From: an uncultured Collinsella sp.
GTDB taxonomy: Bacteria; Actinomycetota; Coriobacteriia; Coriobacteriales; Coriobacteriaceae
Direction: 5' to 3'
Length of the DNA: 5,464 nucleotides
NCBI GenBank assembly: GCA_902479205.1
Contig: CABSNX010000137.1
Coordinates: 1-5,464 of the forward strand
The notes under the pieces are model-generated. The model searched no databases, was not told where the DNA came from, and worked only from the letters and a program-made list of their open reading frames with translations. Positions within the stretch are counted from its first letter, which is position 1; each line of letters opens with the position of its first letter. Below, piece by piece: positions 1 through 5,454 of the stretch. Position numbers and translations under genes: made by a program.

Positions 1-2
1 AG

Positions 3-1214
3 AGAAAGGTTTCGGTTGGTGCTGTTGTCAACTCCACCTGCGTGCTTTCGGCTGACGGCAGCCATGCCTATCTAATCTCGCGCGACGGCAAGCTGCACGT
101 CTTGGCGATTTCTGATGGCGACTCACGCGATGCGGATGCCGCTTCGCGTATTACCGAGGAGCGTGTGGTCGACCTTGGCCTTACGGGATGTGCATGCGTG
201 CCTACGACGACGTATGATGGCAAGCTGATTGTTGGCGGCGAGGTTGCTGGCGGCTCTGCGCTGGCGATTATTGATCCGGCCAACAACTTTGCCAAGACGC
301 TGGTTTCGTCTGCTGATGGCACTGCGCTTCCTGCTGGCGGCATCAAGGGCGCTCCGCTCGTGAGTGTCCAGGGCGAAGACGCGTATGTCTACTTCACGGT
401 TAACTACGGCGAGAGCCCTGATTTCGTTAACTACACCTCAGGCGGTGGCGTATATCGTTACAAGTTGGGTGACGCTGAGGCTTCTGGTGTGTTTAGCGCA
501 ACGGGCCACTACAACTTCTGTGACTCGCCAATCGCTTGTGATGCCCAGGGCAACTTGTACTACATCAACGACTCTGGCACGCTGTTCAAGCTGAATGCTG
601 GCGTTAAGGTTTCGTTTAGCGCCGGCGAGGGGTCCAAGGTCGATTTTCAGACTACGGCCGCCAACGGCTCTATCGCCAAGCCTGCCGATCCGACGCGCGA
701 AGGCTACACCTTCGCTGGTTGGTATACCGACGAGGCTTGTACGGAGGCATATGACTTTAGCGTTGCGGTGACGGCTGATATGACGCTGTATGCCAAGTGG
801 ATCAAGAATGCTGTTAACCCTGGTGGTAACGGTGGCTCTGGCTCCGCTGGCGGCAACGGCGGTTCGGGTAATGCCGGTGCTGGTTCTGGCTCCGGTAACG
901 GCACAAACGGCCAGCAGGCTGGCGGTGCTGTTGCTCCGGGTAAGAAGCCGGTGTCGTCTACCACGACTACGACCGAGACCAAGGACGATAAGGATTCCAA
1001 GAAGAAATCCGATAAGTCCGGCAAGAAGGACAAGAAGTCCAGCAAGTCCAGCTCCAAGCCCGATACGGGCTCGGCTGCCGCGACTACCGCTAAGAAGTCC
1101 GCTGAGGCTCCGGCACAGCAGTCTGGCTTCAATCCGCTCGCCATCGCTGGCGTGGCGGCCGGCGTGATCGGTCTCGCCGTCATCGGCGTGTTCGTGCTCA
1201 CCAAGCGTCGGTAG
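3..1214 (+). CDS. Cell-surface protein with propeller-like repeats, InlB B-repeat and C-terminal membrane anchor (5' end missing)
   Basis: This gene is open from the left edge in the frame starting at base 3, so its start and signal peptide lie outside the window; 403 residues are visible. Residues about 1-200 contain short beta-strand units around D-G-x-A-Y-L or D-x-x-G-x-L-Y-Y motifs, as in beta-propeller (PQQ/WD-like) surface proteins. Residues about 201-266 form one Listeria-Bacteroides (InlB B-type, Flg_new) repeat, with the hallmark GYTFAGWY at 234-241 and closing LYAKW near 262-266. A Gly/Ser/Asn-rich stretch and then a strongly basic Lys/Ser stalk follow. The C terminus has a hydrophobic segment of about 21 residues (bases 1137-1199) ending in TKRR, a typical stop-transfer anchor. 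A KPDTG motif lies well before this segment, so it is not a normal sortase signal. Cys63/Cys65 and Cys173/Cys179 are close pairs in the exported part and might form disulfides. The ligand is unknown. The B-repeat and anchor calls are firm; the propeller call is tentative. Confidence 0.85.
   Translation, partial: RKVSVGAVVNSTCVLSADGSHAYLISRDGKLHVLAISDGDSRDADAASRITEERVVDLGLTGCACVPTTTYDGKLIVGGEVAGGSALAIIDPANNFAKTLVSSADGTALPAGGIKGAPLVSVQGEDAYVYFTVNYGESPDFVNYTSGGGVYRYKLGDAEASGVFSATGHYNFCDSPIACDAQGNLYYINDSGTLFKLNAGVKVSFSAGEGSKVDFQTTAANGSIAKPADPTREGYTFAGWYTDEACTEAYDFSVAVTADMTLYAKWIKNAVNPGGNGGSGSAGGNGGSGNAGAGSGSGNGTNGQQAGGAVAPGKKPVSSTTTTTETKDDKDSKKKSDKSGKKDKKSSKSSSKPDTGSAAATTAKKSAEAPAQQSGFNPLAIAGVAAGVIGLAVIGVFVLTKRR
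600..801 (+). other. Listeria-Bacteroides (InlB B-type) repeat domain, single copy
   Basis: This encodes one B-repeat within the first surface protein. It begins with a short strand (VKVSFSAGEG), continues through a P-x-D-P-T-R-E-G-Y-T-F-A-G-W-Y core, then D-E-A-C and D-F, and ends T-L-Y-A-K-W. In the family this beta-grasp-like module is found in secreted proteins of gut bacteria and usually occurs in several copies. Here it is single and sits between the propeller-like head and the stalk, so it probably acts as a spacer or adhesion module. Confidence 0.85.
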
Positions 1215-1220
1215 GTGAGG
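1213..1220 (+). promoter_or_regulatory. Ribosome binding site that favours the GTG start at 1224
   Basis: AGGTGAGG overlaps the TAG stop of the upstream gene and lies just before GTG at 1224, with the GGTGA core five bases from that codon. The earlier in-frame GTG at 1215 sits inside this motif and has no purine-rich sequence upstream of it. This makes 1224 the likelier start and implies translational coupling to the gene before it. Confidence 0.5.
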
Positions 1221-1223
1221 GCT

Positions 1224-2111
1224 GTGTCCAATAAGCCTCAGGACGCCGAGTCCAAGCAGCCCGACTCGTCGTTCATCCAGCTTGACGATGCAAAGCAAAA
1301 GGGCGCCGCTTCGGTGGCGCCCGCCCCGCGGCGTAAGGCACTTGTTGGCGTCCTGACGGCCGTCTGCACCGTTTTGATCGTTGTGTCGCTAGGCTTTGTC
1401 CAACCTTCTTCCAGCGGTGCTTGGTCCATCGATTGGATCACTCGGGCCGTGGCGGGGAAGAGCGTTGCCGACTCTGGCTCTGCTGCCTCTCACAAGACAG
1501 AGGCGGGTTCCTCGTCTTCTGATGCCGCGGACTCTGAATCCAAGGAGTCGGATGAATCGGACTCCAAGGACGATTCCGAATCTTCGGATAAGGACTCCAA
1601 AAAGGATTCGAAGGAGAAGAAGTCCGAAAGCAAGGACGGCAAGACGTCCAACAACGCGTCTGCTGGACAGGGCTCTGAATCCGCCGGTGGATCGAGTTCT
1701 TCTGACGGCTCTTCTTCGGGCGGCGGCTCGGTGTCTGGCGGTGGGTCTGCATCCAACGGTGGCAACGCCTCTGCGGGCAATCAGGGCGGCTCGCAGCAGC
1801 CTGGTTACGTCACGGTGACGGTTGCGGTCACATCGAGCGCTGTGGGCAATCCCGTGTCTTCTGGTGGCACCTTCACCTTTAACGAGGGCGCAACTGCCTA
1901 CGATGCCCTGTGCGCCCTGGGCCTTTCCGTGAATGCGCATGGCTCGTCGTACGGCACGTATGTCGCCGCCATTGGCGGTTTGGCCGAGAAGGAGCACGGC
2001 GGCACGAGTGGCTGGATGTACTCCGTCAACGGCGTGGCGCCCAACACAGCGTGCAGCAACTACGTCCTACACAACGGTGACAGTGTCGTCTGGTATTACG
2101 TAACGGGCTAA
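1224..2111 (+). CDS. Membrane-anchored surface protein with C-terminal DUF4430 (transcobalamin-like) domain
   Basis: From the GTG at 1224 the product has 295 residues (298 if GTG 1215 is used). Residues 1-38 are hydrophilic and end in RRK. Residues 39-59 form one hydrophobic helix, giving an N-in type II anchor or uncleaved signal sequence. Residues about 75-190 are low complexity: first Ser/Asp/Glu/Lys, then Gly/Ser/Asn, suited to spanning the cell wall. The final ~100 residues (from about 194) match DUF4430: a first strand VTVTVAV, the helix region AYDALCALG, and the hallmark GWMYSVNG near the end, followed by the hydrophobic closing strand of VVWYYVTG. Cys230 and Cys277 are the only cysteines in the exported domain and could pair. 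DUF4430 resembles the C-terminal beta domain of transcobalamin and intrinsic factor, and in bacteria occurs in surface proteins; the actual ligand here is not shown. It starts nine bases after the upstream stop, in the same frame, so it is surely co-transcribed. A hairpin terminator follows. Confidence 0.9.
   Translation: MSNKPQDAESKQPDSSFIQLDDAKQKGAASVAPAPRRKALVGVLTAVCTVLIVVSLGFVQPSSSGAWSIDWITRAVAGKSVADSGSAASHKTEAGSSSSDAADSESKESDESDSKDDSESSDKDSKKDSKEKKSESKDGKTSNNASAGQGSESAGGSSSSDGSSSGGGSVSGGGSASNGGNASAGNQGGSQQPGYVTVTVAVTSSAVGNPVSSGGTFTFNEGATAYDALCALGLSVNAHGSSYGTYVAAIGGLAEKEHGGTSGWMYSVNGVAPNTACSNYVLHNGDSVVWYYVTG
1800..2108 (+). other. DUF4430 domain
   Basis: This encodes the C-terminal ~100 residues of the second surface protein. 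The order strand (VTVTVAV), G-G-T-F-T-F, A-Y-D-A-L, G-T-Y-V-A-A-I-G-G-L, G-W-M-Y-S-V-N-G, N-Y-x-L-x-x-G-D-S-V-V-W-Y-Y follows the family pattern. The domain is complete and at the expected C-terminal position. Confidence 0.87.
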
Positions 2112-2133
2112 ATGCCTCGACATAACACGCTAA

Positions 2134-2171
2134 ACGGGCGGTTCGGACAAACATCCGAGCCGCCCGTCTTT
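2134..2171 (+). terminator. Intrinsic terminator of the surface-protein operon
   Basis: A 13-pair stem (2134-2146 with 2155-2167, one G-T wobble) rich in GGGCGG/CCGCCC encloses an 8-base loop and is followed by CTTT. It starts 22 bases after the DUF4430 gene stop. The stem is strong but the T tract is short, so termination may be incomplete; there is no comparable T tract in the other direction. Confidence 0.7.
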
Positions 2172-2228
2172 ATGCGAACGGGACGCAGTTTCTCGTCTCG
2201 TACGCCTTCCTCGGCAGACTCGGCAAAC

Positions 2229-2263
2229 AAAAAAACCGGTTGGAACGAGAGTTCCAACCGGTT
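2229..2263 (-). terminator. Intrinsic terminator of the fbp-gtrA-gtrA unit
   Basis: A perfect 13-pair stem (2234-2246 with 2251-2263) has a GAGA (minus strand TCTC) tetraloop. Read on the minus strand it runs straight into a tract of Ts (2235-2229). It lies 26 bases beyond the stop of the second GtrA gene. This is a textbook rho-independent terminator. Confidence 0.92.
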
Positions 2264-2289
2264 ATACCTTCAAGCAAATGTCGAACAAA

Positions 2290-2697
2290 CTACGACTGTG
2301 CGCCCTCGAGGAATAAGCGACGGCTAAAGTAGTTGTACCAGGTGACCAAGAACGTTGCGATTGCCTTCATGGCCTGGTAGCCGATGCTCAAAAACGTGAC
2401 GCCCACAAACATGTACAGGTCGTTGAGGCCCAAACCGATCACGGACAGGATGGTGAAGATCGTGAACTCGCGCTTGCGGCTCATGCCCTCGCGGTGATCG
2501 AACACGTACTTCATGCTGAGCCAGTAGTTGACCACGACGGACGTGATAAACGAGATCGTGGTGCTCATCAAAAAGTCGAGGTGGAACAGCTCGACGAGCG
2601 CAATGAGCATGCCCCAGTCGATGCCAAAGGAGATAAGACCCACGACAGCGAACTTGAGGAACTGCTTGGTATGAGGTTGTGCCAGTGCCTTGCGCAC
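2290..2697 (-). CDS. GtrA-family membrane protein (second copy, downstream)
   Basis: The product from GTG at 2697 has 135 residues, the usual size for GtrA (PF04138). Four membrane segments are visible at about 16-36, 44-65, 78-104 and 106-129. The family-type N-Y-x-x-S-M-K-Y-V-F motif follows the second helix and the R-R-L-F-L end follows the fourth. GtrA proteins are small inner-membrane proteins associated with flipping polyprenyl-phosphate-linked sugars for glycosylation of surface polymers; the substrate here is unknown. The reading frame extends upstream to a TTG at 2778, but that codon has no ribosome site. The GTG start gives MRKALAQ, which lines up with MQKLLAQ of the neighbouring paralogue, so I prefer it, though its own ribosome site (GGA, nine bases upstream) is weak. 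It shares 22 of 29 residues with the paralogue across the central loop and third helix, showing duplication. A strong terminator follows. Confidence 0.87.
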   Translation of the reverse strand: MRKALAQPHTKQFLKFAVVGLISFGIDWGMLIALVELFHLDFLMSTTISFITSVVVNYWLSMKYVFDHREGMSRKREFTIFTILSVIGLGLNDLYMFVGVTFLSIGYQAMKAIATFLVTWYNYFSRRLFLEGAQS

Positions 2698-2780
2698 GTA
2701 ATCACATCCAATGCGTTGATGAATCGAGCAACGAGATACTTTAGAGCTTTTGCATGGGAAACGTAAGGTCTTTGGCAAGA

Positions 2781-2809
2781 ACTATACGAACTCGCCAAAT
2801 ATTCAAGAG
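2781..2809 (-). promoter_or_regulatory. Possible weak promoter for the second GtrA gene
   Basis: On the minus strand TATAGT (2786-2781) resembles a -10 box. A -35 is poor: CTCTTG at 17 bases or TTGAAT at 14 bases. If real, it would give the downstream GtrA gene its own transcript with a leader of about 75 bases and would make the TTG at 2778 too early to serve as start. Confidence 0.2.
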
Positions 2810-2850
2810 GTAATCCGCAAACGTTGCAAATCATTCCGTAAACGAGCAAG

Positions 2851-2892
2851 GCCCACGAACAACACAGCGCTTGACATGTGTCATCCGTGGGC
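2851..2892 (-). other. Imperfect stem-loop after the first GtrA gene
   Basis: Seven pairs (GCCCACG at 2851-2857 with CGTGGGC at 2886-2892), a symmetrical four-by-four internal loop, then four pairs (ACAC 2862-2865 with GTGT 2878-2881) form a hairpin 25 bases past the stop of the first GtrA gene. There is no T tract after it on either strand, so it is more likely a leaky terminator or a 3'-end stabiliser than an efficient terminator. Confidence 0.4.
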
Positions 2893-2917
2893 TCCGTAGT
2901 GCAACGAGGAGGCCGAG

Positions 2918-3313
2918 CTACTTGGTCTGCTCGCCCTCCAGGAAGATCTTGCGCGTTACAAAGTTGTAGACCATGACCAACGCGGTAGCGCAAATCTTTG
3001 CGATATTGGCCTCGAGGCCCAGGCCGGCGTTGAGGGCCAGCACGATGCCATCGTTGAGCGCCAGGCCAATAACGGACAGCACGACAAAGATGATGAACTC
3101 GCGGCGGCGGCTCATGCCCTCCTTGTGCGCAAACACGAACTTCATGCTCGCGACGTAGTTAAAGATGAGCGAGACGATAAAGCCGCTGGTGTTGGCGATC
3201 AGGATATTGAGACCCAGACCGTAGTGGAGCAGATTCATGATGCCAAAGTCGATGACGGTGGCGACGACGCCGACGACGCCAAACTTCATGATCTGCGCAA
3301 GGAGCTTTTGCAT
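2918..3313 (-). CDS. GtrA-family membrane protein (first copy, directly after fbp)
   Basis: Starting at the ATG whose first base is 3313, the product has 131 residues and four hydrophobic segments, the normal GtrA (PF04138) architecture. It shows the N-Y-x-x-S-M-K-F-V-F motif after helix two and the Y-N-F-V-T-R-K-I-F-L ending of the family. The expected role is transmembrane movement of a polyprenyl-phosphate-linked sugar for wall or capsule glycosylation, at the cytoplasmic membrane; the substrate is unknown and no partner glycosyltransferase is nearby. The ATG is preceded by AAGGCAGG at a good distance. The frame continues upstream to a TTG at 3376, which would add 21 residues unlike the family and has no convincing ribosome site. 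It begins 78 bases after fbp on the same strand with no strong terminator between, so read-through from fbp is likely. Confidence 0.9.
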   Translation of the reverse strand: MQKLLAQIMKFGVVGVVATVIDFGIMNLLHYGLGLNILIANTSGFIVSLIFNYVASMKFVFAHKEGMSRRREFIIFVVLSVIGLALNDGIVLALNAGLGLEANIAKICATALVMVYNFVTRKIFLEGEQTK

Positions 3314-3317
3314 GGTA

Positions 3318-3325
3318 CCTGCCTT
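3318..3325 (-). promoter_or_regulatory. Ribosome binding site fixing the ATG start of the first GtrA gene
   Basis: Read on the minus strand, AAGGCAGG precedes ATG with the AAGG core eight bases away and the second AGG four bases away. This supports the start at 3313 over the TTG at 3376. Confidence 0.6.
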
Positions 3326-3377
3326 AGGGTGGCGCAGGGGCGCCGTGGGGATGACAAACTCAGCAAGTTTAGCCAAT

Positions 3378-3391
3378 CCCCGCAGGCGGGG
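3378..3391 (-). other. Short GC hairpin directly after the fbp stop
   Basis: CCCCG and CGGGG pair around a four-base loop beginning at the base after the fbp stop codon. No T tract follows on the minus strand, so it is not a convincing terminator and should let transcription run into the GtrA gene; it may protect the fbp 3' end or simply attenuate. Confidence 0.35.
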
Positions 3392-5308
3392 CTAGGCGCG
3401 CTCCTCGATAGCACCGTTTCTATATGCATCGAGCAGCTGGCGCAGGTCCTGGATCTGACTGCGAATCTTGACGCCGGTATCGGTGTCGCTCACCATACGG
3501 CGACGGTCGGCCTCGTCAAAGCGGTTGGTCTCGCTTTCGATATCGATGTTGCGGGTGAGCGCCTCGGCAACGGTGGTAAAGGCCTGGTGCGACTTGAGAC
3601 GGCATCCGCGCGAGCTCGAGATGAGTGTGTAGCCGGCGATGCCCGTTTTGGGGTGGTAGGCGCGACAGAAGCCGCCGTCGATGACCAGCAGCTTGCCGTT
3701 GGCACGGATGGGCTGCTCGCCCTTGGTTGTTTTGACCGGGGTGTGGCCGTTGATGATGTGCCCCGTCGGCGAGCATGCCATGGGGGTGACGCCAAACTCG
3801 CGCATGATGTCGTCGCAGACCGAGGGCGACTTAGTAAGTGTAAAGTACGGGTCCATCGGCTCGACCCAGGTGCTCTTATCGGCGATATAGGCGCGCTCAA
3901 AGGTACGCACCACGCGTCCGCTGGCGGGTGAGTTAAAGCCGATCCACAGGTACCACATCCAGTCGAGGGCATCGCGGTCGCCAACGCGCCAGGCGCGGCG
4001 GGCGATATAGTCGCAAAAATCAAAATAATCGCGCCCGGCGTGCCAGGTGCCCAGGCAATTCATGCTGCTAAAGGTGCCGTCTTCGTTGAGCGGCACGCAG
4101 CCGTGGAACAGCAGGTTGCCGTTGGCGACCTTATACATGGAGCCGTGGGTATAGAGGAAATCGATGTGGCGATGCAGGTGATCGGCGGTGACAAACTCGG
4201 ATACGAGCTTGTCGATGATGTGCTGCTCCTCGGGCGTGAGCGTGTAGGGGTCTGCCGGATCGACGGTGGGGAAGTCGTTGGTCGTGAGCGGCCGCACGCT
4301 GCCGTCGGCAAGCGTGACTGTGCCAGCATCGTGATCGATCTTGTCGAGCAGCAGGCGGTCGGCCATATCGAACTCGGGGTGGCGCTGGATAATCTGGCCC
4401 TCGAGCTTAAAAAGCAGGACGTTAATGGCTTTGATCAGCGGGCTGACGGACTCGCCGGCGGTATAGGTGGCGTCGGCGAAGGCGACAAGCTCGCGCAGCG
4501 AGATACCATAGTCGTTCTCGAGAATCTCGTAGTTGTCGTAGCGCAGGTTGTTGCGCAGCACCGTGGCGATGCAGGCGGGCTCGCCGGCAGCGGCGCCCAT
4601 CCACAGCAGGTCGTGGTTGCCCCACTGAATGTCGAGCGAATGATAGGTGAGCAGGCGGTCCATAATCTTGGCCGCGCCGCCGCCGCGGTCGAAGATGTCG
4701 CCCACCAAATGCAGGTGGTCGACGGCGAGGCGCTTGATGAGCGAGGCGAGCGACTCGATAAAGTCGTCGGCGCTGGCGGTCTCCAAGATGGATTCGATAA
4801 TGCGCTCGTGATAACGCACACGGTAGTTGTTCTCGTCCGGATGCGTGTGCAGCAACTCGTCGATGATGTAGGCGTAATCGCGCGGGATGGCTTTGCGCAC
4901 CTTGGAGCGGGTATAACGGCTCGAAAGCGAGCGGGCAACCACAATGAGTTGGTCGAGCATGGTCTTATACCAGGTGGGCGAGTCCTCGCGCCGGCTGCGG
5001 ACAAGATCGATCTTCTCGCGCGGATAGTAGATGAGCGTGCACAGCTCGCCCTTTTCGTCAAAGGAGAGCGTGTCGCCAAAGATCTCGTCGACATGCTCGC
5101 GCACGACGCCCGAGCAGTTGTTGAGGATGTGCATAAAGGCTTCGTACTCGCCATGCACATCGCTCATAAAATGCTCGGTGCCCTTGGGCAGGTTGAGGAT
5201 GGCCGAGAGGTTGATGATCTCGGTGAATGCGGATTGCTCGGTGGGGAACTGTCTCGACAGCAGGCGCAGATACTTGAAGTTTTGCGGATTGCGATCGAAT
5301 GCGACCAT
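3392..5308 (-). CDS. fbp: Fructose-1,6-bisphosphatase, class III (EC 3.1.3.11)
   Basis: The 638-residue product is full length for class III (Firmicutes-type, PF06874) fructose-bisphosphatases, which run about 640-670 residues. The enzyme removes the 1-phosphate of fructose-1,6-bisphosphate to give fructose-6-phosphate in cytosolic gluconeogenesis, feeding amino-sugar and wall precursor synthesis. It belongs to the calcineurin-like metallophosphatase fold, and the metal-binding motifs are intact: D50-x-H52 (SDVHGE), G203-D-x-x-D207-R-G and G230-N-H-D233, with a later G521-H-T-P-V and an I-D-G-G-F motif completing the site. These family members are typically manganese dependent. ATG at 5308 is preceded by GGAAGG at six bases and the N terminus (FKYLRLLSRQFP) is the standard family beginning, so the start is secure. 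An inverted repeat lies 28-58 bases upstream. It is followed on the same strand by two GtrA genes; no biochemical link between them is established. Confidence 0.97.
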   Translation of the reverse strand: MVAFDRNPQNFKYLRLLSRQFPTEQSAFTEIINLSAILNLPKGTEHFMSDVHGEYEAFMHILNNCSGVVREHVDEIFGDTLSFDEKGELCTLIYYPREKIDLVRSRREDSPTWYKTMLDQLIVVARSLSSRYTRSKVRKAIPRDYAYIIDELLHTHPDENNYRVRYHERIIESILETASADDFIESLASLIKRLAVDHLHLVGDIFDRGGGAAKIMDRLLTYHSLDIQWGNHDLLWMGAAAGEPACIATVLRNNLRYDNYEILENDYGISLRELVAFADATYTAGESVSPLIKAINVLLFKLEGQIIQRHPEFDMADRLLLDKIDHDAGTVTLADGSVRPLTTNDFPTVDPADPYTLTPEEQHIIDKLVSEFVTADHLHRHIDFLYTHGSMYKVANGNLLFHGCVPLNEDGTFSSMNCLGTWHAGRDYFDFCDYIARRAWRVGDRDALDWMWYLWIGFNSPASGRVVRTFERAYIADKSTWVEPMDPYFTLTKSPSVCDDIMREFGVTPMACSPTGHIINGHTPVKTTKGEQPIRANGKLLVIDGGFCRAYHPKTGIAGYTLISSSRGCRLKSHQAFTTVAEALTRNIDIESETNRFDEADRRRMVSDTDTGVKIRSQIQDLRQLLDAYRNGAIEERA

Positions 5309-5314
5309 GAGGCA

Positions 5315-5320
5315 CCTTCC
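5315..5320 (-). promoter_or_regulatory. fbp ribosome binding site
   Basis: GGAAGG on the minus strand lies six bases before the fbp ATG and is close to the consensus, supporting this start and good translation. Confidence 0.75.
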
Positions 5321-5335
5321 GATGTGGTTGGTAAA

Positions 5336-5366
5336 ACTGATAAAACAGCGTCAAGCGTTTATCAGT
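5336..5366. promoter_or_regulatory. Inverted repeat upstream of fbp, candidate operator
   Basis: ACTGATAAA (5336-5344) and TTTATCAGT (5358-5366) are perfect nine-base arms around a 13-base centre. The centre, read on the minus strand, contains TTGACG (5354-5349), which resembles a -35 box, although no good -10 stands at the right distance. The position just upstream of fbp and the arm length suit a dimeric repressor site; a hairpin in the fbp leader is the alternative. Confidence 0.5.
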
Positions 5367-5454
5367 ATGCGCCGCTTTTGTTTCGATTGGAGATGGGAGG
5401 TCGAATTGTTGGCCGAACGGTTTGGTAAATCGATTTAGTTGAGGTGGATATGGC

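Larger units (their letters stand above)
2698..2917. other. Spacer between the two GtrA genes
   Basis: About 220 bases lie between the stop of the first GtrA gene and the preferred start of the second. It holds an imperfect stem-loop near the first gene's stop, a weak promoter-like TATAGT, and a 14-base copy of the other gene's start region followed by a stop codon. I see no complete gene in it. If the TTG start at 2778 is used, about 80 bases of it would instead be coding. Confidence 0.6.

Noticed and set aside
1..8. Possible adapter remnant at the left edge (AGAGAAAG versus the mosaic-end AGAGACAG)
   Set aside because: One mismatch in eight bases and a reading frame that continues naturally make this weak; it is most likely coding sequence.
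960..1080. Short tandem repeat array or CRISPR-like pattern in the Lys/Ser codons
   Set aside because: The repeats are irregular in length and spacing and are fully explained by low-complexity protein coding.
438..1298. Minus-strand open frame of 286 codons opposite the first surface protein
   Set aside because: It is an Arg/Leu/Ala-rich shadow of a gene with clear domains and spans the boundary between two real genes.
2112..2327. Plus-strand open frame of 71 codons after the DUF4430 gene
   Set aside because: It runs through both terminators and into the end of the converging GtrA gene, has no ribosome site, and resembles no protein family.
2568..2993. Minus-strand frame of 141 codons across the GtrA spacer
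   Set aside because: It overlaps both GtrA genes in another frame, and its predicted product is Ser/Cys-rich without a domain.
4040..5428. Open plus-strand frame of 462 codons opposite fbp
   Set aside because: It is antisense to a gene with intact catalytic motifs across its whole length. The hypothetical product is a Val/Gly/Asp-rich sequence without recognisable domain, as expected from GC-biased codons read on the opposite strand.
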